From NCBI RefSeq assembly GCF_003696235.1, contig NZ_RFFJ01000002.1, positions 1 through 64,000 on the forward strand: a stretch of 64,000 nucleotides of DNA, read 5' to 3'. Each line of letters begins with the position of its first letter. The stretch's first letter is position 1. The notes beneath the pieces were generated by a model. It was not told where the DNA came from and did not search any database. It saw nothing but the letters and a program-made list of their open reading frames with translations. Positions 15,361 to 23,329 of this stretch are shown here, in pieces. Made by a program: the position numbers and the translations under genes. This DNA is from Streptomyces triticirhizae. GTDB lineage: Bacteria; Actinomycetota; Actinomycetes; Streptomycetales; Streptomycetaceae.

Positions 15361-16959
15361 TCAGGCCCGGGAGCGCGCCTTGAACGCCGCCTTGCGGGCC
15401 TGCTTGGCCAGCTGCCGGTCCGGGTGCATCCGCCCCACGGCCTCCAACACCTCGGCGGTGGCCGGGTGTTCGGTGCGCCAGGCGCGGTCGAGGAAGGCGC
15501 TGTGCTGGTCCACCAGGCCGGTGACCAGCTCCCGCAGCTCCGGAACGCTCTCCTCGTCGGCCACGGTGCCGAGTTGGGCGGCGAGGGTGTCGATGGTCAG
15601 CCAGAAGACCATCTCCTCCGGCGGCGGCGGCACGTCCGCCGCGCTCCGCTCCACCAGCCAGACGCGGGCGAGGCCGCCCAACTCCGCGTCGTCCAGCACC
15701 TCGCGCAGCGCCGGCTCCGCCTCGGCGCCCAGCAGCGCCAAGGCCAGCTGGCAGCCGAGCCTGCGGGCCGGGCCCGCCGGGTCGTCGCCCCGCGCGGCCA
15801 CCAGCAACTCCCGTGCGGCGGCGACCGGTTCGCGCTCGCCCAGCCACAGCTGGGCCTCCTCGGTCGCGTCCGACGGCGCGCGTTCGGTGAGGGCGTCGAG
15901 CAGCGCGCCGGCCGGCGCCCCGGCCAGGTCGCCGACCGCCGGCACCGCGACGCCGGCCGCCGCCATCCGGCCGCGCACACCGTGGAAGCCCAGCGGGGTC
16001 AACCGCACCTGGCCGTAGCGGGCCAGGTCGTCCACGTCGGCGTCGCCGATGTCCTCGAAGCCCTCGGGCGCCCCGTCCTCCCCGTCGTCGCCCAGCACCT
16101 CGTCATCGATCGGCCGGTACTCCACGATCCCGGTCCCGGCCAGCACTGGGAACCACTCGTCCAGCCGGACGACCAGCGCGGAGACGTCGGCCAGCGCCTC
16201 GTCGGTCAACTCCTCGGTCTCGTCGGGCAACAGCACGGCGGCGGCCAGCATGGGCAGCGGCAACGGGGTGACGCCCTGGCCCTCCTCGTCGGTGACGCCC
16301 AGCAGATAGAGGTGGCCCAGCACGCTGTCCAGCAGCCCGGACTCGGCCTCCGCGTCCCACTCCAGGGCGTCCAGGTCGATGGCGTCGGGGGCGAGTTGGC
16401 CGTTCTCGTCGAAGAGCCCGGCGAGATCCTCGCCCAGCAGCTCCTCGAAGCTGGGCGTGGCCACGTCGGCGAGCACGGCCTCAAGGCCCTCGCCCCACAC
16501 GTCGAGGATCTCCTCGGGGTGGCCCTCGGCCAGGTCGGCCAACTCCGGGGCGCGCGCCGCGAGGCCGACGGCCGCGTCGTCCCCGATCGCCAGGGGCTCG
16601 TCGTCGTCGGCCTCGGCGCGGTCATCGGAGTCGGCCCCGCCGTCCTCGGCGAGTTCCTCGTCGTCCTCGGTCTCGGTGACGGTGACCAGGCCGGAGTCCA
16701 CCGCGAAGTTCCACGCCTCGACGGTCTCCGCCTCGCCCTCCGGGGCGTCGCCCAGGCCGAGTTCCTCGATCGCCTCGGCGAGGCGGGGGCTCAGCAACTC
16801 GCCGCCGGCGCCCACCGGAACGCCCTCGCCGGCCCAGCCGGCGAGCCGCAGGGCGCGGGAGAACAGCGGCGAGGCGAGCGCCTGCCGGGCCAACTCGGCC
16901 TCGGACGGCAGCCGTACGGGCGGCATCATGGGACGGTCGTCCTTGGGGTCGAGCGACAT
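15361..16959 (-). CDS. Conserved acidic protein of unknown function
   Basis: The 532-residue product starts MSLDPKDDRPMMPPVRLP; ATG 16959 is chosen, with GAGGAG about 11 bases upstream. It is strongly acidic in the middle (ETEDDEELAEDG and a run of D/E near residue 100). It contains a region resembling a winged helix (ARYGQVRLTPLGFHGVRGRM, about residue 325) and Ala/Leu-rich helical repeats towards the C-terminus, ending in a basic tail (KQARKAAFKARSRA). There is no signal peptide or membrane segment. I do not recognise a function. It is flanked by repetitive intergenic tracts and is probably a single-gene unit. Confidence 0.8.
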   Translation of the reverse strand: MSLDPKDDRPMMPPVRLPSEAELARQALASPLFSRALRLAGWAGEGVPVGAGGELLSPRLAEAIEELGLGDAPEGEAETVEAWNFAVDSGLVTVTETEDDEELAEDGGADSDDRAEADDDEPLAIGDDAAVGLAARAPELADLAEGHPEEILDVWGEGLEAVLADVATPSFEELLGEDLAGLFDENGQLAPDAIDLDALEWDAEAESGLLDSVLGHLYLLGVTDEEGQGVTPLPLPMLAAAVLLPDETEELTDEALADVSALVVRLDEWFPVLAGTGIVEYRPIDDEVLGDDGEDGAPEGFEDIGDADVDDLARYGQVRLTPLGFHGVRGRMAAAGVAVPAVGDLAGAPAGALLDALTERAPSDATEEAQLWLGEREPVAAARELLVAARGDDPAGPARRLGCQLALALLGAEAEPALREVLDDAELGGLARVWLVERSAADVPPPPEEMVFWLTIDTLAAQLGTVADEESVPELRELVTGLVDQHSAFLDRAWRTEHPATAEVLEAVGRMHPDRQLAKQARKAAFKARSRA

Positions 16960-17088
16960 GGTGAAACAGACTCCTCGGGCGGGTGGCTTCCCGCCGGCGG
17001 TCGGGGCGGTCGGGCAGGTCACCAGCGTAGACGGGATCGGCGGCCGGCCGTGGCGCATCCCGCGAGTTCCGCTCCTCGTGCCTCGCTC

Positions 17089-17136
17089 GTTCTCCCGGAC
17101 GTTCACCTGGACGTTCCCCCGCACGTTTCTCTCCGG
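17089..17136 (+). repeat. Four tandem 12-base repeats of GTTC type
   Basis: Successive units are GTTCTCCCGGAC, GTTCACCTGGAC, GTTCCCCCGCAC and GTTTCTCTCCGG. The second begins with GTTCACC, the exact core of the streptomycete PhoP unit, but the period is 12 rather than the usual 11 bases. It may be a regulator array between the divergent genes or a degenerate minisatellite. Confidence 0.55.
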
Positions 17137-17208
17137 CGCCGGAACGGAGCCGCTCGGCCACGCGAACGGGAACGGGGCGGGGCGTCGACGTCACCGTGCC
17201 GGCACCGT

Positions 17209-17238
17209 GCTCACCCGTGGGTTAACAGTTGGTTGACG
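17209..17238 (+). promoter_or_regulatory. Possible PHO box upstream of the secreted nuclease
   Basis: GTTAACA (17221-17227) and GTTGACG (17232-17238) are direct repeats with an 11-base period, each matching GTTCACC at five of seven positions. GCTCACC (17209-17215) precedes them at a 12-base interval. TTGACG also resembles a -35 element. Secreted nucleases are typical PhoRP targets, so phosphate control is plausible. Confidence 0.35.
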
Positions 17239-17372
17239 TGTGGCGGAAGCCCTGCCCAGCACGGCGTTACCCGCGTAGCGTTGGCGTGCCGCCGGGCCGC
17301 TCCCGGCCGTTGCGCGCCGCCGCCGCCCGTCCCGTCGCGGCGGCCCATGCCGTCTCCCCAGGAGGGTGTCCC

Positions 17373-19247
17373 GTGAAGTCCACTCGACCAGCCGACCGCG
17401 ACCGTCCGTTCCGCCAACCGCCGCGCGGGGCCGTCGTGTTGGCCGCCGCCGTGGCGGGCGGGCTGTGCGTTCCGCTGCTGGCCTGGCCGAGTTCGGCGGC
17501 CGGGTCCGACGGGGTGCGGGTGGCCGAGATCCAGGGCGACACCCGGCTCTCGCCGCTGGTCGGCGAGCGGGTCACCGGGGTGACGGGCGTGGTCACCGGG
17601 GTGCGGGCCTTCGGCTCGCGGGGCTTCTGGATACAGGACCCGGTGGGCGACGGCAACCCGGCGACCAGCGAGGGTCTCTTCGTCTACACCGGCGAGGCGC
17701 CGACGGTCGCGGTCGGCGACGCGGTGGAGGTCGCCGGCACCGTCGGCGAGTACTACCCGGGCGGCGCCGAACGCGGCGGGCAGTCGGTCACCCAGCTGAC
17801 CGGGCCCGAGGTGACGGTGGTCTCCTCGGGCAACGAGCTGCCGGCGCCGGTGGAGTTGACGGGCGACACGCTGCCGCGCCGCTATGCGCCGGCCGGTGAG
17901 GAGGCGGCCGGAGGCAGCATCGAGGGGCTGCCGCTGAACCCGCGCCGCCATGTGCTGGACCTCTACGAGTCGCTTGAGGGCATGGCGGTCTCGGTCGCCG
18001 ACGCGCCGGTCGTGGGCCCGAGCACCGCGTACGGCGAACTGTGGGTGACGCTGCGGCCGCAGGACCACCCGACGCCGCGCGGCGGCACCCGCTACGCCTC
18101 CTACGAGGCGCACAACCCGGGGCGCCTGAAGGTCGAGTCACTGATCCCGTTCGCCGAGCGGCCGTTCCCCGAGGCCAACGTGGGCGACCTGCTCGGCGGG
18201 CGCACCACGGGCCCGCTGGACTACGACGAGTTCGGCGGATACACCCTGGCCGCACGGGAGTTGGGCGAGGTCGTCGACGGCGGCCTGGAGCGGGAGTCGA
18301 CCAGGCCCCAGCGGCGCGGGGAGCTGGCGGTGGCGGCGTACAACGTCGAGAATCTCAACCCCGGTGACCCGGCCGAGAAGTTCGAGCGGCTGGCGACGGC
18401 CGTGGTCGACAACCTCGCGGCGCCCGACATCCTCGCCGTCGAGGAGATCCAGGACGACAGCGGGCCGACGGACGACGGGACGGTGTCCGCCGGGGAGACG
18501 CTGCGCCTGTTCACCGAGGCCGTGGTCGCCGCCGGCGGGCCGGCCTACGAGTGGCGCGGAATCGACCCCGTCGACGGCGCCGACGGCGGGCAGCCCGGCG
18601 GCAACATCCGCACGGTGCTGCTCTTCAACCCGGAACGGGTCTCCTTCGTCGACCGCCCGGGCGGGGACGCGACGACGGCGACCGAGGTGGTGGCGCGGCG
18701 CGGGGAGGCCACGTTGAGCCACTCCCCCGGGCGGATCGCGCCGGACGACGCGGCCTGGACGGACAGCCGCAAGCCGCTGGTCGGGGAGTTCACCTTCCGG
18801 GGCGAGACGGTGCTGGTGGTGGCCAACCACTTCGCGTCCAAGGGCGGCGATCAGCCGACGCACGGCCGTTTTCAGCCGCCGAACCGCAGTTCGGAGCGGC
18901 AGCGCGTGGCGCAGGCGCGGGCGGTCGCGGACTTCGTCCGGGAGACCCGCGACGCCCGGGGCGTGCGGCGGCCGGCGAACGTGGTGGTGCTGGGCGACCT
19001 CAACGACTTCACGTTCTCGGCGACGGCCGAGGCGCTGACCGCCGACGGGCTGCTGGAGAACGCGCTCAACTCGCTGCCGGCGCGGGAGCGTTACACCTAT
19101 GTCTTCGACGGGCAGTCGCAGGTGTTGGACCAGACGCTGGTCTCGCCGGCGATCCGCCGCTACGAGTTGGACATCGTGCACATCAACGCCGAGTTCGCCG
19201 ACCAGGCCAGCGACCACGACCCGCAGGTGCTGCGCTTCCGCCCCTGA
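17373..19247 (+). CDS. Secreted endonuclease/exonuclease/phosphatase-family nuclease
   Basis: This 624-residue ExeM/NucH-like extracellular nuclease starts at GTG 17373 with AGGAGGG upstream. A signal peptide runs from the basic start (VKSTRPADRDRPFRQ) through VVLAAAVAGGLCVPLLAW to a probable cleavage after SSAA. An N-terminal OB-fold-like domain (VRVAEIQGDTRLSPLVGERV) precedes the catalytic domain: AAYNVENLNP, VEEIQDD, ANHFASKGG, GDLNDF and the terminal SDHDPQVLRF give the metal and catalytic residues. It probably degrades extracellular DNA or other phosphodiesters for phosphate and carbon, consistent with the PHO-like repeat upstream. Confidence 0.9.
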   Translation: MKSTRPADRDRPFRQPPRGAVVLAAAVAGGLCVPLLAWPSSAAGSDGVRVAEIQGDTRLSPLVGERVTGVTGVVTGVRAFGSRGFWIQDPVGDGNPATSEGLFVYTGEAPTVAVGDAVEVAGTVGEYYPGGAERGGQSVTQLTGPEVTVVSSGNELPAPVELTGDTLPRRYAPAGEEAAGGSIEGLPLNPRRHVLDLYESLEGMAVSVADAPVVGPSTAYGELWVTLRPQDHPTPRGGTRYASYEAHNPGRLKVESLIPFAERPFPEANVGDLLGGRTTGPLDYDEFGGYTLAARELGEVVDGGLERESTRPQRRGELAVAAYNVENLNPGDPAEKFERLATAVVDNLAAPDILAVEEIQDDSGPTDDGTVSAGETLRLFTEAVVAAGGPAYEWRGIDPVDGADGGQPGGNIRTVLLFNPERVSFVDRPGGDATTATEVVARRGEATLSHSPGRIAPDDAAWTDSRKPLVGEFTFRGETVLVVANHFASKGGDQPTHGRFQPPNRSSERQRVAQARAVADFVRETRDARGVRRPANVVVLGDLNDFTFSATAEALTADGLLENALNSLPARERYTYVFDGQSQVLDQTLVSPAIRRYELDIVHINAEFADQASDHDPQVLRFRP

Positions 19248-19345
19248 GGCCGCCCGCCCCTCCGCCACCGGTAAGCAACGCTGAACGATGCCGCGCAGAA
19301 CATCGAAGTGGACCGGAGGGGCCCCGGGGGCTCAGACTCCGTGCC

Positions 19346-20242
19346 ATGCGTTCGGGACCCCTGGGCCGCTGTGCGGCGGCGATGATCACACCCTTCACCG
19401 AGGACGGCGCCCTCGACCCGGCGGGCGCCGAGAGGCTGGCCGCCCACCTGGTCCGCCGGGGCGGCTGCGACGCGCTGGTGGTCAACGGCACCACCGGCGA
19501 GTCGCCGACCACCAGCGACGCCGAGAAGGCGACCCTGCTCCGGGCGGTCAGGGGCGCGGTCGGCGGCGACGCGCTGGTGGTCGCCGGCGTCGGAACGGCC
19601 GACACCCGGCACACGATCGAACTGGCGCGCTCCGCCCAACAGGCCGGCGCGGACGGCCTGTTGGTGGTCACGCCCTACTACTCGCGGCCCACCCAGGAGG
19701 CGATCGCCCGGCATCTGCTGACCGTCGCCGACGCCACCGAGCTGCCGGTGATGCTCTACGACATCCCCGCGCGGACCGGCGAGGGCACCGCGTTGACCCT
19801 CGACACCCTGCGCCGGCTGGCCGAGCACCCCCGGATCGTCGCCGTCAAGGACTGCTCCTTCGACCTCCTCAAGGCCGGCCGGGCGCTCGCCGAGACGGAC
19901 CTCGCCTACTACGCGGGCAGCGACGAGCTGAACCTGCCGCTGCTGTCGATCGGCGCCAGCGGGGTGGTCAGCACGGCGGCCAACGTGGTGGGCACGCAGG
20001 TCAGGGCGGTGCTGGACGCGTGCGCCGCCGGCGAGTTGGAGACGGCCGGCCGCCGCCACCGGGCGCTGCTGCCGCTGGTCGCGGCGCTGACCGGGCACGG
20101 GCCCGGCACGGTCGCGGTCAAGGCCCTCTTCCGGGCCGCCGGCCTCCCCGGCGGCCCGGTCCGCCCCCCGCTGCTGCCGGCCGACCCCGCGTTGACCACC
20201 CTCCTGGCCGGCGCGCTCCGCGCGGCGGTCGCCGAGGAGTGA
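19346..20242 (+). CDS. dapA: 4-hydroxy-tetrahydrodipicolinate synthase (DapA)
   Basis: This 298-residue TIM-barrel enzyme condenses pyruvate with aspartate semialdehyde in lysine/diaminopimelate biosynthesis. The pyruvate-binding NGTTGESPT, the catalytic tyrosine in LYDIPARTGEG and the Schiff-base lysine in VAVKDCSFD are all present, unlike in the sugar-acid DHDPS relative at 6394-7311. The start ATG 19346 has no strong ribosome site. It stands alone and converges with the MerR/clamp gene 7 bases away. dapD lies 3 kb further on. Streptomycetes often carry more than one dapA-like gene, so it may be a paralogue. Confidence 0.85.
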   Translation: MRSGPLGRCAAAMITPFTEDGALDPAGAERLAAHLVRRGGCDALVVNGTTGESPTTSDAEKATLLRAVRGAVGGDALVVAGVGTADTRHTIELARSAQQAGADGLLVVTPYYSRPTQEAIARHLLTVADATELPVMLYDIPARTGEGTALTLDTLRRLAEHPRIVAVKDCSFDLLKAGRALAETDLAYYAGSDELNLPLLSIGASGVVSTAANVVGTQVRAVLDACAAGELETAGRRHRALLPLVAALTGHGPGTVAVKALFRAAGLPGGPVRPPLLPADPALTTLLAGALRAAVAEE

Positions 20243-20249
20243 CCCGGCG

Positions 20250-21374
20250 TCAGTCGAGGCCCTCCAACGCCACGGGCATCAACAGCGACATCCGCTCGGC
20301 GCGGCCGCCCCCCGGGCCCGTGCTTTCAGGGCGGAACGTCAGCGGCGCGCTGGGGCCCGCGATCTCCACCTCCGCCCGGTCCGAGGCCAGCGCGGCCAGC
20401 GCCTCGGTGAGGAACTCCCGGTCCACGGCTACCCGTTGCCCCTCGCCCTCGCCCGGCCGCAGCGCGCCGTCCGCCGTGAGGGTGAGCACGCTCACCGCGC
20501 GGCGCGCGCCGTCCGTTCCGCGCCGCTCCTCCCGCACCGGGCCGGCCGCCACCTCGGCGCGCAGCGCCGCCGCGTCCACGACCACCCTGCGGCCGGCGGC
20601 CCCGCCGACCAGCCGGCGGTAGTCGGGATACGTCTCGTCGACGGCGGGGCCCGACGCCACCCGGCCACCGACCTCCAGCGCGACATCCACGGGCCGCACC
20701 GTCAGCCGCGCCGGCCAGGCGGCCCCCGTGAGCAGCGCCCGCATCGCGTCCACCACCGGCGTCGCCACCAGCGCCCGCGCCCGGTCGCCGCGCGCCGACA
20801 GCGGCACCCCGGCCACGGCCAGCCGGTAGCGGTCGGTGGCGACCAGCCGCAGCGTGCCGTCCTCGACGTCGAACAACACCCCGGCGAGCGCCGGGAGTTC
20901 CGGGTCGTGCCCGACGGCGAACCGCACCGCGTCCAAGGCGGCGGCCAGTTCCGCCCCCGCCAGCGTCAGCGTCACCACTCGGGACTCACTCGTGGTCATG
21001 GCGTTCTCCTTCTTCCCGGTGTGCTCGTTCTTCTCGACGGTGCCGCGCAGTCGGGAGAGTTCGGACCTGGCCTCGGCCACGCCCCGTTCCAGGCGGCGGA
21101 CATGAGCCGCGAGCAGCCGCACCGGCAGCGTCGGGTCTCCACCGGCCCGGCCGGCCAGAGCCAGCCTGATGTCCGCCAGCGGCATCCCCACCCGGCGCAA
21201 CACCGCCACCAGCCGCGCCTCGGCCACCTGCTCCCGGTCGTAACGCCGGTAGCCGGTCCCCCGGTCGACCACCGCCGGCACCAACACGCCGGCCCCGTCG
21301 TAGAACCGCAGCGCGCTCACCGGCAACCCACTCGCCCTGGCGACCTCGCCGATGCCCAACCGTTCGCTCTCCAC
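20250..21374 (-). CDS. MerR-family HTH fused to DNA polymerase III beta-clamp domains
   Basis: Residues 1-75 are a MerR winged helix (RLGIGEVARASGLPVSALRF, TGYRRYDREQVAEARLVAVL) and residues about 85-120 a coiled coil. From about residue 125 to the end (374) the protein resembles sliding-clamp domains 2 and 3: LRLVATDRYRLAV, TYPDYRRL, FLTEALAAL and the terminal LLMPVALEGL are DnaN hallmarks. Clamp domain 1 is missing. I chose the GTG at 21374, which fits a MerR-type promoter with TTGACC (21412-21407) and a 19-base spacer, giving an almost leaderless message; GTG 21383 is the alternative. A strong internal ribosome site precedes Met126 (ATG 20999). The role is unknown: perhaps a regulator that contacts clamp partners or senses DNA. 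Confidence 0.85.
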   Translation of the reverse strand: MESERLGIGEVARASGLPVSALRFYDGAGVLVPAVVDRGTGYRRYDREQVAEARLVAVLRRVGMPLADIRLALAGRAGGDPTLPVRLLAAHVRRLERGVAEARSELSRLRGTVEKNEHTGKKENAMTTSESRVVTLTLAGAELAAALDAVRFAVGHDPELPALAGVLFDVEDGTLRLVATDRYRLAVAGVPLSARGDRARALVATPVVDAMRALLTGAAWPARLTVRPVDVALEVGGRVASGPAVDETYPDYRRLVGGAAGRRVVVDAAALRAEVAAGPVREERRGTDGARRAVSVLTLTADGALRPGEGEGQRVAVDREFLTEALAALASDRAEVEIAGPSAPLTFRPESTGPGGGRAERMSLLMPVALEGLD

Positions 21375-21483
21375 GCCGCTCACTCTGCGCCCTGAAGCAG
21401 GTCGAGGGTCAAGCCACAGCGCCCGGCGGGGACCGCCGCGCTTCGGGTAGGGTCCAGGCCGCCAGACGCGACGCGGGGGAACG

Positions 21484-22857
21484 GTGAACGTCATGCGGGG
21501 TGCGGAGTTCGGCGAGGTCGGCGAGCCGCTGGGGCCGGACGACCCGACGACGGTGGGCGGGTACCGGCTGGCCGCGCGGCTCGGCTCGGGCGGGATGGGG
21601 CGGGTGTACCTCTCCCACACGCCGGGCGGTCGGCCGGTGGCGGTCAAGGTGATCCGCGCGGAGTTCGCGGAGGACCCGGCGTTCCGGGCCCGGTTCCGGC
21701 ACGAGGTGGCGGCGGCCCGGCGCGTGCCGGCGCTGTGCACGGCGCCGGTCCTCGACGGCGACCCCGAGGCGGCGACGCCCTGGCTGGCGACGGCCTATGT
21801 CCCGGGTACCTCGCTGGCCGACGTTGTGAACCGACACGGCGGACTCCCGTTCCCCCCACTGCTGTTGCTGGTGGCCGGGGTGGCGGAGGCGCTGGGCGCG
21901 ATCCACGGCGCGGGGGTCGTGCACCGCGACCTCAAGCCGGCCAACGTCCTGCTGTCCGCCGACGGGCCCCGCGTCATCGACTTCGGGATCGCCAGGGCCG
22001 CCGACGCCACGGCGCTGACACGCGGCGGTTCGGTGGTCGGCACCCCCACCTTCATGGCGCCCGAACAGGCGTTGGGCAGGCCGGTGGTGGCGGCCAGCGA
22101 CATCTTCTCGCTCGGCCAGCTGACGGTCTTCGCGGCCACGGGGCGACCGGCGTTCGGGGAGGGCACCGCGCACGGGGTGCTCTACCGGATCGTTCACGAA
22201 CAGCCGTCCCTGGACGGCGTTCCCGAACCGCTGCTGCCCCTGGTCGAACGCTGCCTGGCCAAGGACCCGACGGCCCGCCCCACACCCGCCGAGGTCATCG
22301 CCGCCTGCCAGGAACTCGCGCCGGGAACGGGCCCCCTGAGCCGGAGCCCCGACTGGCTGCCACCGACCCCACCCACCCCGCGCCGCCCCCGCCGCCGCCA
22401 ACTCGCCCTGCTCGCCGGCGCGCTGGCCCTCCTCGCCTCGGGCGGCCACCTCCTCCTCCCGAACGACGAGCGGCCCCCGGCCGGCGAGGAGTACGGCACG
22501 ATCGAACTCCCCGCCGGCGACCACCTCTTCCTCGGCGAGGACCCCGTGACGCCCCGCGCGTCGAACGCCTCCAACGCGCACCAGATCGACCTGCGCTACT
22601 TCACCGGCGGCGAAGAGCCCCTGCTCCGCACCGCCGAGGGCAACGAACTGGTCCGACTCCCCGCGAACGCCGCCCCCACGGCGGAGTCCTGCCGCGCGCA
22701 GGACTCCCCCACGGTGGCGCTGCCGCTGAACTCCTTCACCCCAGGCGACCGCCTCTGCGTCCGCACCCGCGCCGGCCACGTGGCCCTCATCACCCTCACC
22801 CACCCCGCCCCCGGCCCCCACATCACCCTCACCCTGACCCTCTGGCGCGCCCCCTGA
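21484..22857 (+). CDS. Transmembrane Ser/Thr protein kinase (Hanks type)
   Basis: The 457-residue kinase has the glycine loop LGSGGMGRVYL, the ATP lysine VAVKVI, the catalytic loop HRDLKPANVLL, the metal-binding DFGIAR and the GTPTFMAPEQ activation segment (residues about 20-275). A Pro/Arg-rich juxtamembrane stretch precedes one membrane helix (QLALLAGALALLASGGHLLL, about residue 305). A C-terminal extracellular domain of about 130 residues has two cysteines that may pair. It lacks PASTA repeats, so it is not PknB itself. The start is GTG 21484 after GGGGGAAC. A 10-bp hairpin follows the stop. Confidence 0.93.
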   Translation: MNVMRGAEFGEVGEPLGPDDPTTVGGYRLAARLGSGGMGRVYLSHTPGGRPVAVKVIRAEFAEDPAFRARFRHEVAAARRVPALCTAPVLDGDPEAATPWLATAYVPGTSLADVVNRHGGLPFPPLLLLVAGVAEALGAIHGAGVVHRDLKPANVLLSADGPRVIDFGIARAADATALTRGGSVVGTPTFMAPEQALGRPVVAASDIFSLGQLTVFAATGRPAFGEGTAHGVLYRIVHEQPSLDGVPEPLLPLVERCLAKDPTARPTPAEVIAACQELAPGTGPLSRSPDWLPPTPPTPRRPRRRQLALLAGALALLASGGHLLLPNDERPPAGEEYGTIELPAGDHLFLGEDPVTPRASNASNAHQIDLRYFTGGEEPLLRTAEGNELVRLPANAAPTAESCRAQDSPTVALPLNSFTPGDRLCVRTRAGHVALITLTHPAPGPHITLTLTLWRAP

Positions 22858-22865
22858 CCACCGAA

Positions 22866-22891
22866 GCCGCTGGCCCTGGGGGGCCAGCGGC
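22866..22891 (+). terminator. Hairpin terminator after the kinase gene
   Basis: GCCGCTGGCC (22866-22875) pairs perfectly with GGCCAGCGGC (22882-22891) around a six-base loop, nine bases after the kinase stop codon. There is no U-tract. Confidence 0.7.
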
Positions 22892-23051
22892 AACGCCCCC
22901 CTGGCGGGTTCAGGCCGGACATCCCCTGCGGGCAGAACGGGTGGTACGCGGCAGCGCCACCCCCACGCGCAAAGCGAACCGAGGCCGGGGAGCGGCTTCG
23001 CTGGTGCGGGGTGCAAGCTGGGCGGCCGGAGCCGGACGAGCAGACCGTGGG

Positions 23052-23141
23052 GACATCCCCGCGCCCGCGGGGAGCAGCGCTTCTTGACGCTGGCGATGGC
23101 GCGCCAGCGGGGAACACCCCCGCGCCTGCGGGGACCACGGT
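23052..23141 (+). CRISPR. Two-repeat type I-E-like CRISPR relic
   Basis: Two 29-base units (23052-23080 and 23113-23141) share the core CCCCGCGCC(C/T)GCGGGGA, the hairpin core of type I-E repeats. They are exactly 61 bases apart, leaving a 32-base spacer (23081-23112), as expected for 29+32 type I-E arrays. The repeat ends differ (GACAT versus AACAC at the 5' side, GCAGCGC versus CCACGGT at the 3' side), so the array is degenerate. No cas gene lies in the window. Confidence 0.6.
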
Positions 23142-23329
23142 TCGTGACCTGCGGTTCTTTCAACGACCGAGCCGGATTTTCCTCACTTCGCCAGACTTGC
23201 CAGACACTCCCTCCTCCACCAACCCCCAACCCGCACCACCCCACCCCGCGCCCCGCGCCCCGCGCCCGGTGGGCGGCCCGGGCGGCGCCGCCACCCGGGC
23301 GCGGGGCGCCTCCGGAACCCAGCGGAGCG

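Larger units (their letters stand above)
16960..17372. other. 413-base intergenic region with two repeat clusters
   Basis: The region lies between divergent genes (acidic unknown protein, minus; secreted nuclease, plus). It contains four 12-base units at 17089-17136, a GAACGG-rich patch near 17139-17178 and an 11-base direct repeat at 17221-17238. No coding gene is convincing here. Confidence 0.6.
22858..23329. other. 472-base intergenic region with terminator and CRISPR relic
   Basis: The region between the kinase (plus) and dapD (minus, stop at 23330) contains a terminator hairpin, then about 150 bases with no clear feature, then a two-unit CRISPR-like array, and a locally AT-richer stretch (about 23150-23220). 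A short CATCCCCTGCGGG string near 22920-22932 may be a decayed third repeat. No convincing gene is present. Confidence 0.6.
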
